Shown one piece after another: positions 34,197 to 41,566 of a stretch of 64,000 bases of DNA. Origin of the DNA: Paracoccus sp. N5 (GTDB lineage: Bacteria > Pseudomonadota > Alphaproteobacteria > Rhodobacterales > Rhodobacteraceae); NCBI RefSeq assembly GCF_000371965.1, contig NZ_AQUO01000001.1, positions 2,364,001-2,428,000 on the forward strand, written 5' to 3'. Below the pieces are notes generated by a model, which was given only the letters and a program-made list of their open reading frames with translations, was not told the origin of the DNA and made no database searches. Position 1 is the first letter of the stretch. Every line of letters begins with the position of its first letter. A program made the position numbers and the translations under genes.

Positions 34197-35852
34197 ATGG
34201 CCTCCTACCAGTTCGTTTACCACATGGACGGGGTGTCCAAGACCTATCCGGGCGGCAAGAAGACGTTCGAGAACATCCGCCTGAACTTCCTGCCCGGCGT
34301 CAAGATCGGCGTCGTCGGCGTTAACGGCGCCGGCAAGTCCACGCTTCTGCGCATCATGGCCGGCATCGACAAGGACTTCACCGGCGAGGCCTGGGCCGCC
34401 AAGGGCGCGACCGTGGGCTATCTGCCGCAGGAGCCGCAGCTCGATCCGGCGCTGAACGTGCGCGGCAACGTCATGGAGGGGGTCAAGGCCAAGCAGCAGA
34501 AGCTCGACCGCTATAACGAGCTGGCCATGAACTACTCGGACGAGACCGCGGACGAGATGGCGAAGCTGCAGGACGAGATCGACGCCGAGAACCTCTGGGA
34601 TCTCGACAGCCAGATCGACGTGGCCATGGAGGCGCTGCGCTGCCCGCCGGACGACGCCGATGTCGAAAGCCTGTCGGGCGGCGAGCGCCGCCGCGTGGCG
34701 CTGTGCAAGCTGCTGCTGGAACAGCCCGACATGCTGCTCTTGGACGAACCGACCAACCACCTCGATGCGGAAACCATCGCCTGGCTGCAAAAGCACCTGA
34801 TCGAATATCCCGGCACCATCCTGATCGTCACCCACGACCGTTATTTCCTCGACGACATCACCGGCTGGATCCTGGAACTGGATCGCGGCCGCGGCATTCC
34901 CTACGAGGGCAATTACTCGGCCTGGCTGGAACAGAAGGCCAAGCGGCTGGAACAGGAAGCGCGCGAGGACAAGGCCAAGCAGAAGACGCTGGAGCGCGAA
35001 CTGGAATGGATCCGCGCCGGCGCCAAGGCGCGCCAGGCCAAGCAGAAGGCCCGGATCAACGCCTATAACGAACTCGCCAGCCAGTCCGAGCGCGAGAAGC
35101 TGTCGAACGCCCAGATCATCATCCCGAACGGCGAGCGGCTGGGCAACAAGGTGATCGAGGTCACCGGGCTGAAGAAAGCCATGGGCGACAAGCTGCTGAT
35201 CGAGGATCTGACCTTCAGCCTGCCGCCGGGCGGCATCGTCGGCGTGATCGGCCCGAACGGCGCCGGCAAGTCCACGCTGTTCAAGATGCTGACCGGGCAC
35301 GAAAAGCCCGACGCCGGCGAGATCAGCTATGGCGACACGGTGAAACTATCCTTCGTCGACCAGTCGCGCGATGCGCTGAACCCCGAGGCGACCGTCTGGG
35401 AGGAAATCTCGGGCGGGGCCGAGCAGATCGTGCTGGGCGATGCCTCGATGAACAGCCGCGCCTATGCCTCGGCCTTCAACTTCAAGGGCGGCGACCAGCA
35501 GAAGAAGGTCGGCCTGCTGTCGGGCGGCGAACGCAACCGCGTGCATATGGCCAAGCTCTTGAAATCCGGCGGCAACGTGCTGCTGCTGGACGAGCCGACC
35601 AACGACCTGGACGTGGAAACGCTGCAGGCGCTGGAGGCGGCGCTCGAGGATTTCGCCGGCTGCGCCGTCATCATCTCGCACGACCGTTTCTTCCTCGACC
35701 GGCTCTGCACGCATATCCTGGCCTTCGAGGGCGACGCCCATGTCGAATGGTTCGAGGGCAACTTCGAGGATTACGAGGCCGACAAGGTCCGCCGCCTCGG
35801 CCCGGATTCGATCGAGCCGAAGCGGGTGAAATACAAGAAGTTCACGAGGTAG
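34197..35852 (+). CDS. ettA: energy-dependent translational throttle protein (ABC-F)
   Basis: ABC-F ATPase that binds the ribosomal E site and gates translation by ATP/ADP ratio. 551 residues from ATG 34197 (GGGGAAAG upstream). Two ABC domains: Walker A GVNGAGKST and GPNGAGKST, signatures LSGGERRR and LSGGERNR, Walker B LLLDEPTNHLD and LLLDEPTNDLD. The Arg/Lys-rich linker between domains and the EttA 'arm' insert near residues 95-135 are present. It is the last core gene before the accessory region. Confidence 0.95.
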   Translation: MASYQFVYHMDGVSKTYPGGKKTFENIRLNFLPGVKIGVVGVNGAGKSTLLRIMAGIDKDFTGEAWAAKGATVGYLPQEPQLDPALNVRGNVMEGVKAKQQKLDRYNELAMNYSDETADEMAKLQDEIDAENLWDLDSQIDVAMEALRCPPDDADVESLSGGERRRVALCKLLLEQPDMLLLDEPTNHLDAETIAWLQKHLIEYPGTILIVTHDRYFLDDITGWILELDRGRGIPYEGNYSAWLEQKAKRLEQEAREDKAKQKTLERELEWIRAGAKARQAKQKARINAYNELASQSEREKLSNAQIIIPNGERLGNKVIEVTGLKKAMGDKLLIEDLTFSLPPGGIVGVIGPNGAGKSTLFKMLTGHEKPDAGEISYGDTVKLSFVDQSRDALNPEATVWEEISGGAEQIVLGDASMNSRAYASAFNFKGGDQQKKVGLLSGGERNRVHMAKLLKSGGNVLLLDEPTNDLDVETLQALEAALEDFAGCAVIISHDRFFLDRLCTHILAFEGDAHVEWFEGNFEDYEADKVRRLGPDSIEPKRVKYKKFTR

Positions 35853-35876
35853 GGGCGGCCGGAGTCTGGGACCGGG

Positions 35877-35981
35877 CGCAACCCTAAACTTTTCGGCCGA
35901 AAGGTTTAGGGTTGCGCGTTCAGGGTCCAAACAGAGTTTGATCTGCAGCGGCATTTTAAACTTTCGGGTCGAAAATTTAGG
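35877..35981. repeat. large palindrome plus a weaker second copy
   Basis: Bases 35877-35916 form a 40-nt palindrome with one mismatch: the left arm CGCAACCCTAAACTTTTCGG and the right arm reads as its complement. About 40 bases on (35953-35981) a related but weaker palindrome has TTTAAACTTTCGG and CGAAAATTTAGGG. A run of T does not follow, so a simple terminator is unlikely. Both lie at the edge where accessory DNA begins. Confidence 0.65.
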
Positions 35982-36068
35982 GCGGCGGGCAGAATCAAGC
36001 TCTGCATTTGCGATGCCCTATTAGGACTTTACCATGCCGGCTGGCCGCCCTGTTCCACGCTTGTTGGG

Positions 36069-36224
36069 GTGATAGCGTTCAACCCGTCGCTGCTGCCGCC
36101 GGTTCTGGACACCGTGGCCATATCCAAGCCTTTGGGTGACGCCAGCACTGCGCTGGGTGAACTGCGCGGCGCTTGTCGGCGTCAACGGCCGCAGCGGATG
36201 TGCGAACCCTTCGCCTTCAAGTAA
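36069..36224 (+). pseudogene. Fic-family protein, N-terminal remnant
   Basis: A frame of 52 codons beginning at GTG 36069 reads VIAFNPSLLPPVLD, then ASTALGELRGA, which matches the N-terminal part of Fic/DOC proteins (FxPxxLPP...ALGxLxG). It then runs into unrelated sequence and stops. The catalytic Fic core (HPFxxGNGR) is absent. This is a fragment left by a deletion, 30 bases before the IS3 left end. Confidence 0.55.
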
Positions 36225-36292
36225 AGTTGGGAGGAAAAGAAATTTTGAGTAACTGAGCTACTCCCCATCTCTTGGACAGTTTCCGGGATGAT

Positions 36293-37135
36293 TTAAGCTA
36301 CTCTCTGCCCCTGCTGATCGGTTTCGATCTGGTTGAAGTAGACCACGGCGGGCGGCTGTCCGCCATGGGCGGCGTGGGGCCGCTGGTGGTTGTAGAAGGT
36401 GATCCATCGGCCAACGCCCGCCTTCGCCTGCGAGCCGGTCTCCCAGGCGTGCAGATAGACGCACTCATACTTCAGGGACCGCCAAAGGCGCTCGATGAAG
36501 ATGTTGTCGAGACACCGGCCCTTGCCGTCCATCGAGATCCGGGTGCCGATCCGTTTCAGCCGGTCGGTCCAGGCGAAGGACGTGAACTGCGAGCCCTGAT
36601 CGGTGTTCATGATCTCGGGCGGGCCGAAGCGGTGGACCGCCTCGTTCAGCGCCTCGACGCAGAAGTCGGCTTCGAGCGTGTTCGAGATGCGCCAGGCCAG
36701 CACCTTGCGGGTGAACCAGTCCATGATGGCGACCAGGTAGAGGAAGCCTCGTCGCATCGGCAGATAGGTGATGTCGGCACACCAGGCATGGTTGTGCCGA
36801 TCGACCCGCAGGCCACCCAGCAGATAGGGGTAGGTCTTGTGCCCCTTCGCAGGCTTGCTGGTGTTGGGCTTCTGGTAGATCGGCATCAGACGCATGAGCC
36901 GCATCAGCCGCCGGATGCGCTTCATGTTCACTGGGTGCCCTTCGTTCTGCAGGTGCCAGGTCATCTGCTGGACGCCGTAGAAGGGGGTTTCCAGGAACTG
37001 ACGGTCGATCAGCCGCATGAGCGCCAGGTTCATCTCGGTCTCGCCCTGCGGTGCGTAGTAGAACGACGACCGCGAGATCGACAGCAGACGGCATTGCGCC
37101 CCGACCGACAGCGTGGGGTGAGAGCGTTCGATCAT
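36293..37135 (-). CDS. IS3-family transposase OrfB (DDE integrase)
   Basis: rve-type integrase domain with DDE residues in order: D of CADITYLP, D of NTDQGSQF, E of IFIERLWRSLKYE. An in-frame start ATG lies at 37135, but the frame is open back past the slippery site and the working transposase is expected to be an OrfAB fusion by -1 frameshifting. The HTH_21 part (MIERSHPTLSVGAQCRLL) precedes the core. No stop or indel interrupts it, so it could be active. Confidence 0.92.
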   Translation of the reverse strand: MIERSHPTLSVGAQCRLLSISRSSFYYAPQGETEMNLALMRLIDRQFLETPFYGVQQMTWHLQNEGHPVNMKRIRRLMRLMRLMPIYQKPNTSKPAKGHKTYPYLLGGLRVDRHNHAWCADITYLPMRRGFLYLVAIMDWFTRKVLAWRISNTLEADFCVEALNEAVHRFGPPEIMNTDQGSQFTSFAWTDRLKRIGTRISMDGKGRCLDNIFIERLWRSLKYECVYLHAWETGSQAKAGVGRWITFYNHQRPHAAHGGQPPAVVYFNQIETDQQGQRVA

Positions 37136-37143
37136 CCCGCGCC

Positions 37144-37437
37144 TCACCTGCCGGTCCAGGGCTTGAGCTTTCGTGACAAAAAATCGTTGGCGACGGCCAG
37201 CTCTCCGATCTTGGCGTGCAGCGATCGCACCGTCTCCTCGTCGACCTCGGCCTTCTTCTTCCTGCCGCGTTCGAAGATGTCCGATGCCCCCTCGAGCAGC
37301 GCCTTCTTCCACTGGTGGATCATCGTCGGATGCACGCCGTATTCCGCGGCCAGCTCCGACACGGTGCGCTCGCCCTTCACGGCTTCCAGCGCCACGCGAG
37401 CCTTGAAGCCCGCGTCATGGTTCCTGCGTTTCGACAT
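37144..37437 (-). CDS. IS3-family transposase OrfA
   Basis: 97 residues, MSKRRNHDAGFKARVALEAVKG start, a classic IS3 OrfA helix-turn-helix (HTH_Tnp_1) followed by a leucine-zipper-like stretch (ETVRSLHAKIGELAV). It ends just past the slippery ATTTTTTG, where ribosomes can slip by -1 into OrfB. Confidence 0.92.
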   Translation of the reverse strand: MSKRRNHDAGFKARVALEAVKGERTVSELAAEYGVHPTMIHQWKKALLEGASDIFERGRKKKAEVDEETVRSLHAKIGELAVANDFLSRKLKPWTGR

Positions 37438-37489
37438 CGTCTGTTCTCCTCGTTCTTGGAGACCAGCAGACGGAAGATCAGAGCTTACG

Positions 37490-38578
37490 TCACTGTCCGA
37501 TTTTCGGGGAGGTGCTCAGCCCGTCGTCGTAGGCGGCACGCATCGCGGCGCTCTGCCGCATGGTTTCGCCGGCATAGGCGTAGGCTGCGGCAATCTTGGC
37601 GTCGGCAAGGGACCTCTCGGCGGCCGCAGTGTCTTGGGCGGTCTTGAGCGCTCGCGTCGCTGCCTTCTCTGCGTCAACAACTCCGAAATAGTAGTCTCGC
37701 TGCCGCGCGCTCATCTGCTCGACCGGAGGCAAGGATTCTTCCAGCACATTTCTCATTGCGGTAAGGATATCGAGCCGCTTGCCAAGCTCGGCCTCTGTTC
37801 CGAGAAAATCGGCCAGATATGCCATTTGATCGAGGGCGGCGCCTCGGAGGTCAAGGCCATTGGCCATATCTTCGCGCCGGGACACGTTGCCCCACCCGCT
37901 GCCGTTGTATTCTCTCGACAAGGCATCCGTGGCCTGATTGGCCGCGTCATTCATCTTGCGCAGATCAACGCGCGCGATGGCTTTTGCCAGATCAGTAACC
38001 TCTTCGGTCACGCCACCATAAATCTCGCGCAGCTTCGCGCCACCGTCGGCGAACAAGTCGAGGTTGCTGCGCGCCTGGTCGATGGCCTCGTTCAGATCGT
38101 CAATCGCCTCCCCGAAATCCTTGGTCTCGGGTATCATGCTGGCGAGCGCCTGCGAAAAGGCCGCGCCCATAGCGATAGAGCCAATAGTCAGGAGCGAAAC
38201 CGGGTTCAACATGCCCATGAAGGCGGCGCCGAGCGCTTTCACGGCGCCGACACCCCCACCCATGGTTACCAGAACCTGCGAAATCTGCGTGCCCTGCTGC
38301 ATGGCCAACTGGATCGGACTCTGCCCCGCCGCCATCATCGTGGCGATGTCGTTGAACTGTGAGACGAGGTTGCCGGTCTGGCCGGCTGCTGCCTGGATCT
38401 CCGTGCCCGCAGCCTTCGCCGCAGCGCCCGCTTGCCGCAGATCCGAAGCGGTGCGCTTCATCGCGCCGCCAAGCCGGCCCTCCTGCGCACCTTTTGCAGC
38501 GAGGCTGTCTAAGGCTTGTTCGCCCTGCACAAGGCCCGTAGCATCGGCCGCGAGAACAAGTTTCGCGAAATCGGTCAT
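37490..38578 (-). pseudogene. phage tail tape-measure protein, truncated by IS3
   Basis: Starts MTDFAKLVLAADATGLVQGEQ-like, the N-terminal pattern of phage tail length tape-measure proteins. A helix-rich region has TGNLVSQFNDIATMMAAGQSP and QGTQISQVL, then a hydrophobic segment (about 125-165). Tape-measure genes usually exceed 600 codons; here only about 353 phage codons remain before 37518, then nine residues read into the IS3 end. The rest of the tail operon is missing on the far side, so the IS removed it or joined two sites. Confidence 0.85.
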
Positions 38579-38598
38579 TTAGACACCTCGGGGGAATT

Positions 38599-38677
38599 AT
38601 GCGGATACTCATGGCGGCTTTTGCAATAGTCGCGGCATCGCCTGCGATAGCTGGGGATATTAGCGCAAACCACGCTA
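38599..38677 (+). pseudogene. signal-peptide-coding start of a small ORF interrupted by IS5
   Basis: From ATG 38599 (CGGGGG upstream) the frame encodes a convincing signal peptide, MRILMAAFAIVAAS then PAIAGD, and is broken after ANHA by the IS5 element. Joining the flanks and removing one TA duplication gives a 47-residue ORF ending near 39592. It is small and on the strand opposite the tape-measure gene, so it may be chance. Confidence 0.3.
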
Positions 38678-38679
38678 GG

Positions 38680-39130
38680 TCATGTTGACAAATGGCGGAG
38701 CCAGAGGCGGATCGACGTGATGTCGATGAAGCCCAGGAAGCTTTCGGCGGTCTTGTCGTAGCGGGTGGCGACGCGACGGGCATTGTTGAGCTTGTTGAAG
38801 CACCGCTCAACGAGATTGCGCAGGCGGTAGAGCCTGCGGTCAACGGCGACCCGTAGCTTCCGGGTTTTGCGCATGGGGATGACCGGCACCACGTCGCGCA
38901 CCTCCATGGTCTTGCGGATGTTGTCGGAGTCGTAGCCGCGGTCTGCGAGCAGAACGCTTGGCTCGGGCAGGTTGTCAGCCATGACCAGATCGAAGCCGAG
39001 GTAGTCCGATGTCTGCCCGGCCGTGATCTCGGTTCTCATGGGCAGGCCTGCCGCATTGACCCGCAGATGGATCTTGGTCGTGAAGCCACCTCGCGAGCGG
39101 CCGAAACCTTGGCGCGGAGTCCCCCTTTTG
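38680..39130 (-). CDS. IS5-family transposase, OrfB part
   Basis: C-terminal half with DDE elements: GQTSDYLGFDLVMADN, LADRGYDSDNIR (second Asp) and LVERCFNKLNNARRVATRYDK (Glu). It is read after a -1 slip from OrfA; it has no good start of its own. The stop lies inside the left inverted repeat. Confidence 0.88.
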
Positions 39131-39467
39131 CGCCCGCTGCCTGATGATGAGCGCGAACCACGGTGCTGTCGATCATCTGCAGCGCATCCGGCACGATCCG
39201 GCTCTCGTTCAGCGCCTCCAGGATCTGTTCCCACAGCCCCGCCAACGTCCAGCGCCGGAACTGCCGATAGACAGACGACCATTTGCCGAACTCTTCCGGC
39301 AGGTCGCGCCAGGGCGACCCCGTTCGGGCGATCCAGAAAATCCCATCCAGAACAAGCCGATGGTTCGTGGGCTTGCGGCCGTTCGGAGAACGGACAGCCA
39401 GGATGAAGCGTTCAAAGAACGCCCACTCGTCGTTCGACATCAGGTTTCGTGCCACGCTGGTCTCCAT
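39036..39467 (-). CDS. IS5-family transposase, OrfA part
   Basis: 143 residues from ATG 39467. Begins with the IS427-type N-terminal domain (MSNDEWAFFERFI, then NHRLVLDGIFWIARTGSPWRDLP) and the first catalytic Asp in MIDSTVVRAHHQAAG. Real homology ends at the slippery site (AKGGLRAK); the remaining 20 or so residues are read-through. Confidence 0.88.
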   Translation of the reverse strand: METSVARNLMSNDEWAFFERFILAVRSPNGRKPTNHRLVLDGIFWIARTGSPWRDLPEEFGKWSSVYRQFRRWTLAGLWEQILEALNESRIVPDALQMIDSTVVRAHHQAAGAKGGLRAKVSAAREVASRPRSICGSMRQACP

Positions 39468-39531
39468 TGCAGATACCAGCTTGAATCACGATCACCGCGC
39501 CCGGTGAATCCCTTTTGTCAACACGCCCTAA

Positions 39532-40056
39532 TCAATCAATAACCTTGTCCATTAAAGTGGGGCAAGTTGCCCCGCTTTTCGCCTCGGCAAGCTGATCGGC
39601 GTTGGCGGCGGCCCACATGGCGGCGGCGCGTTCATGATCGTTGGGGCTGACCGACAAGTTGTCGGAGAGGTTTTCGGCGATCCATTTCCCGAAAGCGCGG
39701 TCCTCGGCGAACAGCGCCCGGCCCTCATTCAGCGCCGCGCCATAGGCCAGCCAGCCGTCGGTAGCGGCAACAAGCGTTGCGATTGTCGCGATTTCGCGAT
39801 TTTGGGGCAGATCGCCGCGATGTCCGCTACATGGGCGTTGCGCTTCCCGCGATTTAAGTCCCAGATCGCGACGACAATCGCGACAATCGCAAGAATCGCA
39901 GGCGGGCCGGCGCAAAATTACGCCGGGGTTAAGGGGCGCCAGTCTGGACCGGCCTTGCCAGCACCATGGCGAGCCTATGGTGCCCGCACGATAAAGCTCT
40001 GGATCGTGAACGGGCCATGCTTCTGCCCCGAGGGGCAGGCTTGACCTTTTAGACAT
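39532..40056 (-). CDS. phage/plasmid-type hypothetical protein (DUF3102-like C-terminal part)
   Basis: The last about 90 residues look real: REIATIATLVAATDGWLAYG, ALNEGRALFAED, FGKWIAENL, as in DUF3102-type proteins of phages and plasmids. The N-terminal half (Cys/Arg-rich CDSCDCRDCRRD) is created by iteron-like DNA repeats, and no ribosome site precedes the only ATG (40056). A start such as TTG near 39915 is possible. The gene probably belongs with the phage-like DNA left of the IS5. Confidence 0.45.
   Translation of the reverse strand: MSKRSSLPLGAEAWPVHDPELYRAGTIGSPWCWQGRSRLAPLNPGVILRRPACDSCDCRDCRRDLGLKSREAQRPCSGHRGDLPQNREIATIATLVAATDGWLAYGAALNEGRALFAEDRAFGKWIAENLSDNLSVSPNDHERAAAMWAAANADQLAEAKSGATCPTLMDKVID
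39777..39900. repeat. 17-bp inverted repeats and 9-bp iterons
   Basis: TTGCGATTGTCGCGATT at 39777-39793 recurs exactly inverted at 39876-39892. The right arm is a tandem of 9-mers, CGACAATCG twice, then CAAGAATCG (39872-39898); the left arm shows the shorter set GCGATTGTC, GCGATTTC, GCGATTTTG. The 82 bases between contain a further GATCGCCGCGATG. This looks like a replication-iteron or repressor-operator array in the 5' part of a phage/plasmid gene. Confidence 0.65.
40023..40038 (+). terminator. hairpin before the structured RNA
   Basis: CTGCCC (40023-40028) pairs with GGGCAG (40033-40038) around a CGAG tetraloop. It could end an upstream transcript; a TTGACC that may be a -35 box follows 2 bases later. 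Confidence 0.4.
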
Positions 40057-40070
40057 GTCGGGTGTAGCGT
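40041..40070 (+). promoter_or_regulatory. candidate promoter for the structured RNA and small-gene operon
   Basis: TTGACC at 40041-40046 is a good alphaproteobacterial -35; 18 bases later TAGCGT (40065-40070) is a weak -10. Transcription would start near 40077, exactly where the folded region begins. Confidence 0.35.
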
Positions 40071-40074
40071 GTCC

Positions 40075-40336
40075 GTGGGCGTGGAAACCCGGACTGAGTT
40101 ATACCCACCTGCCGGATAGGCCCTCCGTTGGCGCGGAGGTTGTGGGCGAATGCACCCTTGGCGGGGTGCGCTGCGACGGCTTGGCGGCCGTTCGTTACCG
40201 ACAGCTTATGTCGGGACGCGGGCGCCATGCAAGACCCGAAAGGGAAAAACGTCCGGCCTGTCACTCAGCAGGTTTCCAACGTCCCGGCGCCAGCCCGTCG
40301 CTGGCAATGGCCGTGGAAAGCCATAAGCTGAGTGAG
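40075..40336 (+). ncRNA. putative structured leader RNA with three identical hexaloops
   Basis: Hand folding gives three consecutive hairpins with the same TTGGCG loop: stems CCTCCG/CGGAGG (40122-40139), GCACCC/GGGTGC (40152-40169) and ACGGC/GCCGT (40176-40191). The first is enclosed by CCCAC/GTGGG (40104-40108, 40142-40146). Next come CCGACA/TGTCGG (40198-40214), then GGACG/CGTCC (40214-40218, 40250-40254) enclosing a GAAA tetraloop hairpin (40235-40244). A final long arm has TCACTCAGC/GCTGAGTGA (40261-40269, 40327-40335), TTTCC/GGAAA and GCCAGC/GCTGGC inside. It ends 8 bases before the ATG at 40344. No long coding frame fits here. I recognise no known RNA class. Confidence 0.6.
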
Positions 40337-40343
40337 AACTGAA

Positions 40344-40541
40344 ATGACCATTCAACCCAGAACGGAAGTGTTCGCCCCTGTCTTTGCACAGGCGCGACTC
40401 ACCGATATTCGCGACAGCCTCGTGCTGGCGCTGGATGCCTCCGAAAAGCGGCATGGCTACTCCCAGGCCGAGCGCGAGGCCCGCAGCTACGTGCGCGCGG
40501 CAATGCGGCAGGCTGACAGGCTGATCGGGGGTGCAGCATGA
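40344..40541 (+). CDS. small hypothetical protein, first gene of a four-gene set
   Basis: 65 residues (MTIQPRTEVFAPVFAQARL start), ending AMRQADRLIGGAA. Alpha-helical, charged, with no family I recognise. Start ATG 40344 follows the last stem of the structured RNA by 8 bases; the ribosome-binding purines (GAGTGAGAACTGA) lie partly in that stem, so translation may depend on RNA folding. Its stop overlaps the next start (ATGA). Confidence 0.6.
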   Translation: MTIQPRTEVFAPVFAQARLTDIRDSLVLALDASEKRHGYSQAEREARSYVRAAMRQADRLIGGAA

Positions 40542-40777
40542 TTACGTCCGATAACCTCAACGACGTGCAGGCCGAGTTCGGCAAGGTGGGGAACCTGCTG
40601 GCAGCGCTCGATCTGGCAGTTGACGCAGTCGATGAGTCGGCCACGGGCCAGCGGCGCAGAAACCTTGATGCGCTGATCGGCGTCACGCACGCCATGCAGG
40701 AGCAGTTGGAGAAAGCCCATGCTGCCTTTGAAACCCTTTTCGAGGCAGCAAGGGCTGGCAAGGGGGATGCGGCATAA
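40538..40777 (+). CDS. small hypothetical protein
   Basis: 79 residues (MITSDNLNDVQAEFGKVG start), helical, with a heptad-like Leu/Ala pattern and HAMQEQLEKAHAAFETLFEAA near the C-terminus. It overlaps the preceding gene by 4 bases and is 2 bases from the next, so the set is one operon. It resembles small proteins of alphaproteobacterial phages and plasmids in size and arrangement only. Confidence 0.6.
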   Translation: MITSDNLNDVQAEFGKVGNLLAALDLAVDAVDESATGQRRRNLDALIGVTHAMQEQLEKAHAAFETLFEAARAGKGDAA

Positions 40778-40779
40778 GT

Positions 40780-41304
40780 ATGGCACAGTTCGAGTTCACC
40801 GAAGTGAGGTTGCATACCCCTCTCGACAACCTCTGCACCGCCATAGGCCTGATCCAGGCCGAAATCCTGGCGAGCGACAGCAATCTCAACCCGGAAAGGC
40901 TGTTCGGGCAGCATCACTTCAAACGGAGCACGCTTGAGGCAGCGGTCGGGATGCTGGTTGCCATGACGGGAGAATGCGAGGACTTGGGCTGGACAGACGC
41001 TGAACATGCAGTTGGTCGGCCCCGGACAGGGGAAAGCCCCATCGCGGCGCTGCATCGGGAAATCGTTCGCCGGAATACGTTTCTGAATGGCGACCACGGA
41101 TTGTCCGAGGACGATTTCGAAGCCTACAACATGGAGACGGTCGCGCTGGCGGATCGGATCGTTGATCTTCCTGCCCAGAACGCCGACGACATGCTACGCA
41201 AAATCATGGGCTACACGATCAACGGCGACCACGACCTCTCGGAAGGCGATAGGGCGCAGCGCATCTTTGCCGAGGCACGGGCTCTTTTGGGGGTGCCGGC
41301 ATGA
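40780..41304 (+). CDS. hypothetical protein
   Basis: 174 residues from ATG 40780. No recognised domain. The C-terminal part repeats a short pattern, NGDHGLSEDDFEAYN and NGDHDLSEGDRAQR about 50 residues apart, suggesting two related helix-loop units. It overlaps the next gene by 4 bases (ATGA). Composition is acidic. Confidence 0.65.
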   Translation: MAQFEFTEVRLHTPLDNLCTAIGLIQAEILASDSNLNPERLFGQHHFKRSTLEAAVGMLVAMTGECEDLGWTDAEHAVGRPRTGESPIAALHREIVRRNTFLNGDHGLSEDDFEAYNMETVALADRIVDLPAQNADDMLRKIMGYTINGDHDLSEGDRAQRIFAEARALLGVPA

Positions 41305-41526
41305 CAGAGGAACAGGCATTCGACCTGGCGAAAAAGGCCCGCCGGCTTCACGCCCTGATCGGCCAAATCGAGCGCGACTATGCCGCGCTGATCTCGGCCA
41401 AGATGGTGAAGCCGATTGCGGGGCTGGCCGAGTTCGACCACCTTCCACTATTTCCTCGACCTGGCCGAGGAAATAGTGGGCAACATGAAGTCGCTGTGCG
41501 ACCAGCTTCTGTCCGAGTTCGACTGA
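41301..41526 (+). pseudogene. small helical protein with a one-base frameshift
   Basis: From ATG 41301, MTEEQAFDLAKKARRLHALI and QIERDYAALISAKMVKP form a coherent helix. At about 41440-41446 the frame degrades (HLPLFPRP). One base further the sequence continues as HYFLDLAEEIVGNMKSLCDQ, ending at the TGA of 41524-41526. An extra C in GACCACCTTCCAC would explain both. Gene inactivated or base-call error. Confidence 0.6.
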
Positions 41527-41532
41527 TGAGGG

Positions 41533-41556
41533 TGCCCCCGGCTACGGTCGGGGGCA
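41533..41556 (+). terminator. hairpin after the small-gene operon
   Basis: TGCCCCCG (41533-41540) and CGGGGGCA (41549-41556) form a perfect 8-bp stem around an 8-nt loop, 7 bases after the last stop. No T-run follows. Confidence 0.6.
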
Positions 41557-41566
41557 GCGCTCTTGG

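Larger units (their letters stand above)
36254..37518 (-). mobile_element. IS3-family insertion sequence
   Basis: 1,265 bp. Ends carry imperfect inverted repeats: left TGAGC-N2-CTCCCC-N7-GGACAGT from 36254, and the same order read inward from 37518. orfA and orfB lie on the minus strand in -1 frames with a slippery ATTTTTTG at 37177-37184. No target duplication is seen: left flank GTAAC, right flank GCCCG. The right flank lies inside a phage tape-measure gene and the left flank near a Fic remnant, so the element marks a deletion or recombination join. Confidence 0.9.
38678..39528 (-). mobile_element. IS5-family (IS427-type) insertion sequence
   Basis: 851 bp flanked by a TA duplication (38676-38677 and 39529-39530), with terminal inverted repeats containing TGTTGACAAA at both ends (left from 38683, right reading inward from about 39520). 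Two minus-strand frames overlap at A-AAA-GGG-GG (about 39116-39130), a -1 frameshift signal typical of this group. Both frames are intact, so the element looks recent and possibly mobile. Confidence 0.92.
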
